From an uncultured Clostridium sp. (GTDB taxonomy: Bacteria > Bacillota > Clostridia > Lachnospirales > Lachnospiraceae): a DNA stretch of 28,539 nt. Below, one piece after another: positions 8,483 through 15,041 of the stretch. The translations under genes and the position numbers were made by a program. A model generated the notes under the pieces. It searched no databases. It was given only the letters and a program-made list of their open reading frames with translations, and had not been told where the DNA came from. Position 1 is the first letter of the stretch, and each line of letters opens with the position of its first letter. The stretch is from NCBI GenBank assembly GCA_900547035.1, contig URFM01000046.1:1-28539 (forward strand), in the 5' to 3' direction.

Positions 8483-9982
8483 TCAGACTGAATAGTGCTT
8501 GATTTCTTCCGTCGTAGTGGTTTTGGCGGACAATACCGCTGAAATCCGCCCGTTCTTCATCACGATGACCCGATCGCAGATTCCCAACACCTCCTCTTCC
8601 TCAGAGGAGACTACCACCACGCCCTTGCGGTTCTCCACGCAGCTCCCGATGGCCTCGTATACCTCCGTCTTCGCATTGACGTCGATTCCCCTGGTAGGTT
8701 CCTCCAGCAGAAATACGTCCGCATCGGTCATAATCCATCTGGACAGCATCACCTTCTGCTGATTTCCTCCGCTTAAAAGGGCGATGTTCTGATCCGGTCC
8801 CTCCGCCTTTGTTCTCAGCCTTTGGATATATTCCTTCGTCCGGACCAGCTCTTCTTTTCTGGAAATCGTATTCATCCGGCAGATTTGCGGCAGGGAGGCG
8901 ATGGTGGTATTCCAGGAAATGCTCTGTTTTAAAAACAATCCCTCCACCTTGCGCTCCGCCGGAACAAAAGCCACCTTATGGTTCATCGCTCCTCGGATCG
9001 TATTGTGGAAATTTTGTCCGCTTACGGTGATGCTTCCTGTGGTATAATGATTCTTCCCAAAAACAGAGCGAATTACCTCATTTTTCCCGCAGCCCTCCAG
9101 ACCCGCGATCCCCAGAATTTCCCCCCTGTGGAGTTCAAAAGAAACGTCAAAGAAATGGGCGCCGTCGGAAAGGTTCTTCACCTCCATAATTACATCCCCG
9201 ATGGTAACCTGCTTCTTGGGATATTTATTTTTCAATTCCTTTCCCACCATATCGCCAATTACCCGGTCAATGGTAAATTCTCCCACCGGCCCCTCATCCA
9301 CCTTGCGGCCATCCCGCAAAACCAGCAGCCGGTCGCAGATCTCCATCAGCTCATCCAAATGATGGGAAATAAAAATAATGGAGTGTCCCTTGGCCTTCAG
9401 GCGGCGAATCACTGCAAACAGCTTCTCCCTCTCCTGGGCCTGGAGAGCGGCTGTGGGCTCGTCCATGATAATGATCTGGGCATTGGCGTAGACGGTTCTG
9501 GCGATCTCCACCATCTGCTTCTGAGCCAGGGGCACATGCTTTAATGGGATATCCAGGTTCATCTGTACCTTCAGCTCATCCTCCAGCACCTTTCTGGCCT
9601 TCTCCCTCATTTCCGCGTATCGGAAGGGAACAAACAGCCCTTTTCCTCCCGTCAGCTCCCGATTCAGAAAAATATTCTGCACCGCATTCAAATCCGGGAT
9701 CACACTCAGTTCCTGATAGATCGTACTGATTCCCAAATTCTGGGCTGTCTGTGCGTTGGGAATATGGACGTTCGTTCCGTTCAGCTCGATTTCTCCGGAG
9801 GTTGCGTGATAGATTCCGCAGAGAATTTTGATCAAGGTTGACTTGCCGGCTCCATTTTCCCCGATCAGGCCCAGGACCTCCCCTCGGTTCAGATTCAGAT
9901 CCACATGGTCCAGCACCTGAACCGGACCGAAGGACTTGCAGATCTGCTTCATGCGCAAAACAACTTCCTGTTCCATGTACAT
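8483..9982 (-). CDS. RbsA-type sugar ABC importer ATPase (active)
   Basis: The 499-aa protein has two ABC domains. Domain 1 carries Walker A GENGAGKST (41-49) and Walker B IIIMDEPTAAL, with a modified signature (PLAQKQMVEIAR). Domain 2 has GLEGCGKNE in place of a strict Walker A, but keeps LSGGNQQKVMLSRW and VFLLEEPTRGID. That asymmetry is normal for RbsA/XylG/MglA. It energises import through the downstream permease. Two starts are possible: the ATG at 9982 with GAGG 7 nt before it, or the ATG at 9976 with AAGGGG 7 nt before it; I keep the longer. It follows the lactonase gene by only 9 bp. Compare the last gene of the operon, a paralogue without these catalytic residues. Confidence 0.93.
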   Translation of the reverse strand: MYMEQEVVLRMKQICKSFGPVQVLDHVDLNLNRGEVLGLIGENGAGKSTLIKILCGIYHATSGEIELNGTNVHIPNAQTAQNLGISTIYQELSVIPDLNAVQNIFLNRELTGGKGLFVPFRYAEMREKARKVLEDELKVQMNLDIPLKHVPLAQKQMVEIARTVYANAQIIIMDEPTAALQAQEREKLFAVIRRLKAKGHSIIFISHHLDELMEICDRLLVLRDGRKVDEGPVGEFTIDRVIGDMVGKELKNKYPKKQVTIGDVIMEVKNLSDGAHFFDVSFELHRGEILGIAGLEGCGKNEVIRSVFGKNHYTTGSITVSGQNFHNTIRGAMNHKVAFVPAERKVEGLFLKQSISWNTTIASLPQICRMNTISRKEELVRTKEYIQRLRTKAEGPDQNIALLSGGNQQKVMLSRWIMTDADVFLLEEPTRGIDVNAKTEVYEAIGSCVENRKGVVVVSSEEEEVLGICDRVIVMKNGRISAVLSAKTTTTEEIKHYSV

Positions 9983-9991
9983 TCCCCTTCC

Positions 9992-10816
9992 TCAGGCGTA
10001 ATATTCCGGTACGAACTTCAAGCTTCTGTATTGATCGATATCGTGGCCAAAAAGCACCTTCGCCTGATACTGCTTTTCCAATCTGCGAATCCGCTCAATG
10101 GTCTTTCGGTATCCAATGGTATCATAGGCCAGGCCGGGATAGCGAAGAGGCGGCCCGTAATTTTCTTTCGTATTGATGCAATCGGAAGCCAGGATAAAAT
10201 TGCCGCTCTCCGGCAGCGTGACCAAAAGCCCCATCATGCCGAAGGTATGACCGGAGCCAAAATTTAAAATCCGGATCCCCTCCAGCAATTCTTCCTCCTG
10301 CTGCTCGTCCTCGATCAAATTCCAGTTTACCCCCTGTTCCAGCCATACCCGAATATCATTGGCGATATATCCCCCCATGTCTCCTCTCAGAGCGTAGAGC
10401 TTCATGGTTTCCCTCAGTTCCTTGTCGCTGACAAACACCTGGGCCTTCCGGAAAAATTCCAGGCAGCCCGCGTGGTCCTCGTGAAGATGGGACAATACCA
10501 CATATTTCACATCATCGGGCCCATATCCCAGCTGCTTTAAGGCCGCTAAAATCCCCTCATGCTCTCCTATGGTAACCGGGGTCCGAAGCCTGTTCTCCTC
10601 ATTCCACCGCTCCGTCATCGCATTAGGATGGCAGCCCGTATCAAAAAGCACCAGTCCCTCCTGATTTTCAATCAGCATGCAGGTGATGGGCGAATACGCC
10701 CAGATGCTCTTCACCTCATGTTCCCTGGCGTTTCCCATGACCGGCATGCAGACCATGTTGCAAAGGTCGCACATGATCATGCCCCCGCTGACAATATACA
10801 TCCTCCGGTTTGCCAT
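9992..10816 (-). CDS. Lactonase-like metallo-beta-lactamase-fold hydrolase
   Basis: The 274-aa product has the zinc motif SHLHEDHAG (His110, His112, Asp114, His115), His190 in GSGHTFGMMG, Asp212 in ILASDCIN and His258 in LFGHD. These are the ligands of the two-metal site of N-acyl-homoserine lactonase-like enzymes (AiiA/AttM group) in the metallo-beta-lactamase fold. The family hydrolyses lactone rings and related esters. Inside a sugar-import operon, between binding protein and ATPase genes, a sugar lactone or another imported lactone is a more likely substrate than a quorum signal. That is inference from position only. No signal peptide is seen, so it acts in the cytoplasm. The gene starts 144 bp after the binding-protein gene, separated by a strong stem-loop, and ends 9 bp before the ATPase gene. 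Confidence 0.82.
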   Translation of the reverse strand: MANRRMYIVSGGMIMCDLCNMVCMPVMGNAREHEVKSIWAYSPITCMLIENQEGLVLFDTGCHPNAMTERWNEENRLRTPVTIGEHEGILAALKQLGYGPDDVKYVVLSHLHEDHAGCLEFFRKAQVFVSDKELRETMKLYALRGDMGGYIANDIRVWLEQGVNWNLIEDEQQEEELLEGIRILNFGSGHTFGMMGLLVTLPESGNFILASDCINTKENYGPPLRYPGLAYDTIGYRKTIERIRRLEKQYQAKVLFGHDIDQYRSLKFVPEYYA

Positions 10817-10865
10817 AACAGCCTCCTTCCCTTTCTTACATGTCCGGTATGCGTCTCTTTATAAT

Positions 10866-10899
10866 CTCAGGGCCGCGGTTTTGATGCCGCAGCCCTGAG
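10866..10899 (-). promoter_or_regulatory. Intercistronic stem-loop after the binding-protein gene
   Basis: CTCAGGGC (10866-10873) pairs with GCCCTGAG (10892-10899). One mismatch and GCGG/CCGC continue the stem to an 8-nt loop. On the transcribed strand it is followed by ATTATAAA, not a U run. It is more likely an RNA 3'-end stabiliser or a partial terminator that keeps the binding-protein transcript more abundant than the rest of the operon. Confidence 0.6.
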
Positions 10900-10960
10900 G
10901 ATGTCATTGTTTCGTGATACTAATTGCTGAAACGGATCCGGTTGGTCAACGATCATCCGG

Positions 10961-12094
10961 TTACTCGAAAATCACCCGGTCAAGCTCATCAATGTTGTTG
11001 ATGTCGTATACCTTGGACGGACGGTTGATCACCTTGTCCACTTCTTTGCCGTTAATGCAGAAATCCGTCACCGCATTAACGATATCAAACCCGGTTCCGT
11101 ATTCGCCTACATCGATGGTGGCCTGCATTTCTCCTGCTTCGATGGCGGCCACGCCGTCCTTGGTACAGCCGTAGCCTACAACCGCGATCTGGTCCAGAAG
11201 ATTTCTCTCTTTCACAACAGTCAGTCCGCCCAGAACCATCTCATCGTAAGGTCCGTAGAGAATCGTCACATCAGGATTTGCCGTCAAAATGCTTTCCGTT
11301 ACGCTCTGGCCCTTTTCTCTGGTCCAGTCAGCGGTCTGGGAAGCTACGATTTCCAGATTGGAATTATCCGCGATGGCCGCTTTAAATCCGTCCATCCGCT
11401 TCGTATTGACGATACCGGCATAACCCTCCAGAACCGCAATCTTCTGGGGTTCTCCTCCCAGGTTGTCGTTCACCCATTTTCCAATCTCATATCCCGCCTG
11501 CTCCTGGTCGTAGCCGATGCTGGATACATAGTAAATATTCTGGTCGTTGATCTCCGTCATATTAAACAGGAATACGGGAATATCCGCCTCTGCCGCCTCT
11601 CTCAGATAGGGAAGCATAGACTCATCGGACTCGGTGGCCAGGGCGATGGCGTCCACTCCCTGCTGGATCATGGTTTCCATGATGTTTCCCTGCTCCGTGA
11701 TGGTGCTGGCATTGCTGGAAGGCGCCTGAACGATCAGTTCGATCTGATCTCCATTTTCTTCAATCTGCTTCTTTGCGCCGTTGATGGTCATGGTGTAGGC
11801 CGTATTCATCGCCACCGGGATCAATCCCAGTTTTACTTTCCGGTCCGTAATCTGACGAGGCTTTACCATGTACTCCTCTCCGGCTGCCGCAGAATCTTCC
11901 CCCTCATCCGCAGCCGGCTCTTCCCCTGCTTCCGCTTGGGCCTCCCCTTCCTCAGAAGCTTCCTGGGAAGCTGCCTGTGTGGCTTCCGCCTGAGCCGCCG
12001 TTGTTTCCGCCGCCTGCTGATTAGAGGTGGAGCAGCCCGCCAGCATTGAGGCCGCCAGAGCCATTGCAGTTACAAAACAAGCCATTCGTTTCAT
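10961..12094 (-). CDS. Sugar-binding lipoprotein of the ABC importer (periplasmic-binding-protein-like I)
   Basis: The ATG at 12094 follows AAAGGAGAGG with 5-nt spacing; an earlier in-frame start would put 23 basic residues before the signal peptide. Residues 1-21 are a lipoprotein signal with lipobox LAGC, so Cys21 would be lipidated and the protein tethered outside the membrane. An acidic Ala/Glu/Gln linker follows (about 22-75). The rest, beginning VKLGLIPVAMNTAYTMTING, is a type I sugar-binding fold of the RbsB group (Peripla_BP_4), with MIQQGVDAIALATESDESML and PDVTILYGPYDEMVLGG as typical segments. It delivers substrate to the RbsC/RbsA-type pair and is the first gene of the operon. The specific sugar cannot be read from sequence alone. 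Confidence 0.92.
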   Translation of the reverse strand: MKRMACFVTAMALAASMLAGCSTSNQQAAETTAAQAEATQAASQEASEEGEAQAEAGEEPAADEGEDSAAAGEEYMVKPRQITDRKVKLGLIPVAMNTAYTMTINGAKKQIEENGDQIELIVQAPSSNASTITEQGNIMETMIQQGVDAIALATESDESMLPYLREAAEADIPVFLFNMTEINDQNIYYVSSIGYDQEQAGYEIGKWVNDNLGGEPQKIAVLEGYAGIVNTKRMDGFKAAIADNSNLEIVASQTADWTREKGQSVTESILTANPDVTILYGPYDEMVLGGLTVVKERNLLDQIAVVGYGCTKDGVAAIEAGEMQATIDVGEYGTGFDIVNAVTDFCINGKEVDKVINRPSKVYDINNIDELDRVIFE

Positions 12095-12154
12095 AATATC
12101 CTCTCCTTTACTTTTGTGGAAAATATATAGTTTTTGTTTCCTCTGATGTGTTTT

Positions 12155-12183
12155 ATTATACAATGTGGTAAAGGAATGGACAA
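12155..12183 (-). promoter_or_regulatory. Sigma-A promoter of the sugar-uptake operon
   Basis: On the minus strand TTGTCC (12183-12178) and a perfect TATAAT (12160-12155) are separated by exactly 17 bp. The start would fall near 12148, leaving a leader of about 54 nt before the ATG at 12094. It is the best promoter in the window by consensus. Confidence 0.75.
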
Positions 12184-12186
12184 TGA

Positions 12187-12220
12187 GGTTGGATTTGGAA
12201 ATGGTAGGGTTGAATTTGGA
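12187..12220 (-). promoter_or_regulatory. Direct-repeat operator, likely YesN/AraC-type binding site
   Basis: GGTTGGATTTGGA (12187-12199) and GGTTGAATTTGGA (12208-12220), written on the plus strand, match at 12 of 13 bases with a 21-bp period, two helical turns. The nearer copy ends 3 bp from the -35. AraC-family activators commonly bind two direct half-sites about 21 bp apart next to the -35. The operon encodes such a regulator (5879-7492). Binding is inferred, the repeat is seen. Confidence 0.6.
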
Positions 12221-12779
12221 TTTCTACTTCCTGCCATTCTTAACCCCCGTCAACTCGCACTCTGCATGTGAAATCCAGTGAGATTGCAGTCACCCTATTT
12301 CTGGTCAGGGCCGGATTTTTTACTTTTTAAAAGATACGCCATATATCTAAAAGGCATGATCCCATAAAAAAACGCATATGCATGTGTACTCACTTCTCAA
12401 ATTTCCGACATGAAAATTCCGCAAGTATTCCACGGGATTAACGCAGAGGTAAATGCCTCTCCTTCCTCTACCGCAAATCCGACCGCCGTAGAGCAAAAAC
12501 TTTTCGTCCCGGAGCGAATGTCTATTCTTTGTACCTCCCATGTTTTTGGGCAATCAGCTAATTATCCTGGTAAATAATAATTTGATAAAGGTCAATCTTC
12601 TCTTTTTTACAGACTCAATAAATTTTGTAAGATCAAGCGTACCCATAGAATTTATCCTTCCTCAATATTCTTCGCTTTTTAATTTACTGTCAATTTTATG
12701 TTATCGGATGTTTTTTCTGAATTCCAATGTCGTTTTCACATATTACTTATATCGAAATTGATATATCCTCATGTTAGAA
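12221..12779. other. Gene-poor stretch between operon promoter and LysR remnant
   Basis: No gene is firmly supported here. The left part (to about 12550) has a leftward 68-codon frame with no ribosome binding site and no recognisable domain. The right part (12556-12779) is AT-rich and contains one short candidate gene, listed separately at 12554-12646. A copy of the bases GACTGCAATC occurs here (minus strand, near 12290) and at 23-36 of the window, probably by chance. Confidence 0.35.
12554..12646 (-). CDS. Candidate 30-aa basic amphipathic peptide
   Basis: ATG at 12646, stop TGA at 12554. The ribosome binding site is AGGAAGG, 9 nt before the ATG. The product, MGTLDLTKFIESVKKRRLTF followed by IKLLFTRIIS, is basic with alternating hydrophobic residues, so it could form an amphipathic helix. 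Possible roles include a signalling or toxin peptide, but I recognise no family. A chance frame in AT-rich DNA is quite possible. Confidence 0.25.
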   Translation of the reverse strand: MGTLDLTKFIESVKKRRLTFIKLLFTRIIS

Positions 12780-12813
12780 CATGGAGCCCCGACTTCAAAG
12801 TCGGGGCTCCATG
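12780..12813. terminator. Long perfect stem-loop, probable (bidirectional) terminator
   Basis: CATGGAGCCCCGACTT (12780-12795) and AAGTCGGGGCTCCATG (12798-12813) are perfectly complementary over 16 bp. On the plus side a pyrimidine-rich tail follows (GTCTTATTCTCTCTGTTTTC); on the minus side the tail is GTTCTAAC. It lies 31 bp past the end of the LysR remnant and probably ends that leftward unit. The poor T runs leave some doubt. Confidence 0.6.
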
Positions 12814-12844
12814 TCTTATTCTCTCTGTTTTCTTATCTACCGTT

Positions 12845-13483
12845 CTATGATCGTTGTACTTGAAGATATGGGGAAGATTTTACAACGTCCTCTGTAATTA
12901 TCAAAAAGCGTTCTGCTAAAGGTGAAATTATTTCTCCTGTCCTATACACACCTGCAATATGGCTTCTCACAGGTGGACGATCTAGCGTACAATAATATGC
13001 CTTTTTATGACATCCTGGATACAAAACTGTTGTATCCTGCACAAATGCAATACTCATATTTTCGCATGCCAGCTTATACGTCAAGTTGCTATCCGGAAAC
13101 TCCAGGAATTTTCCCGGTTTCATTTGATTTCTTCCCAGGACTTCTTCCATAATTTTGAAAATACCAGGATCAGGTGGTACTACTAAAAAGTTTGACCATT
13201 TAGACGTTCTGCTTCTAAAATAAATAGGGGTTTTCAGACTATCGTTCCTCAATATCTTTCCTTTCAGAACCGGATTCCCCTCCAACACTGCAAATACCAT
13301 CATTTCCTTTATCTCCTGATGCATGCAGTGTCGTCCTTTCAAACAGCTCTACCCCAGTTCATTCTCCAAATGGTTTAAAGATCTTGTTAATGCAGGCTGC
13401 GTCATATGAAGTTTTTTTGCTACTTTCGATATACTTTGATATTCCACAATCGTCATAGCATAGTTTAATTTTGAGAAATCCAT
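12845..13483 (-). pseudogene. LysR-type regulator, frameshifted and shortened
   Basis: The first 43 codons from the ATG at 13483 encode a clear LysR winged-helix start: MDFSKLNYAMTIVEYQSISK, then VAKKLHMTQPALTRSLNHLE. The frame stops at a TAG (13351-13349) straight after GGGG (13355-13352). Restoring one G gives VELFERTTLH, the expected continuation, so a single-base loss broke the gene. A C-terminal part of the effector domain remains open at 12845-13342 (for example NLTYKLACENMSIAFVQDTT), but the middle ~90 residues of a normal ~300-aa LysR protein are absent. The start overlaps the glycosyltransferase stop as TAATG. LysR proteins usually regulate a neighbouring gene; the former target is unclear. 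Confidence 0.85.
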
Positions 13484-14658
13484 TATCCCCCCGCCAATCT
13501 CTCATAAATCATTTTCATAGTTTCCTGGACCCGCTCGCTTCCAAACTGAGCGGCCCGGCTGGCATTTGCCTGACCCATGCGGACAAGCTCCTGGGGCCTG
13601 GCTGTCAGCTGCCGGAGTGCCTGCACATAAGCGTCCACATCATCCGCCTTTTTAATCATGATTCCGCCCTTGCAGAGAATCTGCCCCGATTCACGTTCCG
13701 GCTCCATCAGGTCCCTGCTTCCCCGGATGTCTGAGCAGATAACCGGAAGGCCGCTTGCCATGGCCTCCAAAAGCGCCATGGGCAGTCCTTCCTGGTAGGA
13801 GGGAAAAAGGAAAATATCGGCAACCCCATAGATATCCAGCATATCTTCCCGGTATCCCAGAAACCGCACCTCCTCCTCCACCTTCAGCTCCTTTGCCAGT
13901 CCGCGAAGCTGTTCTTCCAATACGCCGTGGCCGCAAATCAGATATTGGAAATCCGTCAAAAATTCTTTCAGACGGGCCGCTGCCCGTATGATTGTTTCAT
14001 GGTTTTTCCGGTGGATAAGCTCTCCGGAGGATAAAAGGAGCAGCTTCTTTTCGGACAGCCCAAGTTCCCGCTTTTTTTCGGCAATCTCTTCCGCCGTCTT
14101 TGCGTGAAAACGGCTCAGGTCAATTCCCACTCCCGGAATATAATCCACATATCTGGCATGGAATTTCTTTGCCGCCCGTTCATAGTCCTCCCGGTTAATA
14201 CAAATCTGCTGGGTAGTAAAGCGCGACAGGAAACGCTCCATGGGATAGTACAGCAGCCAGTTAACAGCCGGAGCGCCTTTAAAAAAATGGAATCCATGAG
14301 CAGTATATACCACAGGCTCCGTTTTCGTTGCATGGGCTGCCAGTCTGGCCATCACTCCGCCCATGGGCGTATGACAGTGGACCAGTTGAAAATGATGTTC
14401 TTCCATCAGCGTTTTCAGCTGACGGTACACCCGGATGTTTTCCGGTTTGAACGGGCTTCTGACAAAATCAACCTGATGGCGCACGATTCCCGTATGGTCC
14501 AGACGGTGGTTGTCCGTGCCATAGGAGGGAGTGTGGTAATTGGCCGCGTAATGTACTTCAAATCCCATAGATTGAAGGATACGCACATTATTCATTTCAA
14601 ACTGGGGAACAAATCCGCTTACCGTCGTTACCAGGAGCGCTTTTTTCGTGGAACTCAT
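13483..14658 (-). CDS. Glycosyltransferase family 4 (GT-B fold)
   Basis: The 391-aa protein has an N-terminal acceptor-side domain with LVHCHTPMGGVMARLAAH and VVYTAHGFHFFKG, and a C-terminal nucleotide-sugar domain. That domain includes LSSGELIHRKNHETIIRAA (about residue 230), VRFLGYREDMLDIYGVADIF and FLFPSYQEGLPMALLEAMAS with the EX7E-type glutamates. This is the GT4 pattern seen in exopolysaccharide and capsule transferases such as EpsD/EpsF-like enzymes. It probably adds a sugar from a nucleotide donor to a lipid-linked glycan at the inner membrane face. It stands alone, with no other polysaccharide genes beside it. The LysR remnant starts at its stop codon. Donor and acceptor are unknown. 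Confidence 0.9.
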   Translation of the reverse strand: MSSTKKALLVTTVSGFVPQFEMNNVRILQSMGFEVHYAANYHTPSYGTDNHRLDHTGIVRHQVDFVRSPFKPENIRVYRQLKTLMEEHHFQLVHCHTPMGGVMARLAAHATKTEPVVYTAHGFHFFKGAPAVNWLLYYPMERFLSRFTTQQICINREDYERAAKKFHARYVDYIPGVGIDLSRFHAKTAEEIAEKKRELGLSEKKLLLLSSGELIHRKNHETIIRAAARLKEFLTDFQYLICGHGVLEEQLRGLAKELKVEEEVRFLGYREDMLDIYGVADIFLFPSYQEGLPMALLEAMASGLPVICSDIRGSRDLMEPERESGQILCKGGIMIKKADDVDAYVQALRQLTARPQELVRMGQANASRAAQFGSERVQETMKMIYERLAGG

Positions 14659-14716
14659 AGATATCCTGCCTTTTTATCGGGTTTTAGATACAATATATTT
14701 TTTTTATCATAACCCA

Positions 14717-14754
14717 TATCAGAAGAAAATACATTTTTGTATTTTCTTCTGATA
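14717..14754. repeat. Perfect 16-bp AT-rich inverted repeat
   Basis: TATCAGAAGAAAATAC (14717-14732) is the exact reverse complement of GTATTTTCTTCTGATA (14739-14754), with a 6-nt loop. It sits in the 5' leader of the glycosyltransferase gene, about 60 bp from its start. No U run follows on either strand, so a protein-binding site or a leader hairpin is more likely than a terminator. Confidence 0.7.
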
Positions 14755-14823
14755 ACCAAAATCATTGATTTACTGGATAAACGTAAAAATCTGGGATAAT
14801 ATGCTAAATTTTTATAAAAGTGG

Positions 14824-14852
14824 TTGAAATACGTATAAATTTCCAGTATACT
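14824..14852 (+). promoter_or_regulatory. Upstream promoter P1 of the jet operon
   Basis: TTGAAA (14824-14829) and TATACT (14847-14852) are separated by 17 bp; each is close to consensus. Transcription would begin near 14859 and meet the terminator-like structure after about 90 nt. Confidence 0.55.
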
Positions 14853-14904
14853 GTATAAAAACATCTGATGTATTTTCGGATGAAATAACATAGCCCCCTA
14901 GCAG

Positions 14905-14948
14905 CTGCCTCCATCTTGAACTGACCAGTTCCGGCGGGGGCAGTTTTT
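14905..14948 (+). terminator. Terminator/attenuator-like structure before jetA
   Basis: CTGCCTCC (14905-14912) pairs with GGGGGCAG (14936-14943), with one G-U pair, and five T follow. Inside the loop GAACTG and CAGTTC can form a second hairpin. GCCCCC at 14893-14898 could instead pair with GGGGGC (14936-14941), giving an alternative fold that would break the terminator. It lies between two candidate promoters. Confidence 0.5.
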
Positions 14949-14961
14949 ATCCGGAAACCGC

Positions 14962-14990
14962 TTGCTTCTTTCCCGCAGCTGTGGCATACT
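14962..14990 (+). promoter_or_regulatory. Candidate promoter P2 of the jet operon
   Basis: TTGCTT (14962-14967), a 17-bp spacer and CATACT (14985-14990) make a modest promoter downstream of the terminator-like structure, about 45 nt before the ATG at 15042. Confidence 0.35.
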
Positions 14991-15041
14991 ACAAGAAAAC
15001 GTAAGTCTGTGCCCCAAAAGCCTCAGAAAGGACCCACACCC

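Larger units (their letters stand above)
14659..15041. other. Intergenic region between divergent glycosyltransferase and jet operon
   Basis: This AT-rich 383-bp gap contains, left to right, a perfect 16-bp inverted repeat, a rightward promoter, a terminator-like structure and a second rightward promoter, each listed separately. I found no convincing leftward promoter for the glycosyltransferase. Confidence 0.5.

Noticed and set aside
12347..12553. 68-codon leftward frame near the operon promoter
   Set aside because: Starts at a TTG without a ribosome binding site and shows no recognisable domain; it could be a remnant, but I cannot support it.
12540..12761. 73-codon rightward AT-rich hydrophobic frame
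   Set aside because: No ribosome binding site; composition fits random AT-rich DNA.
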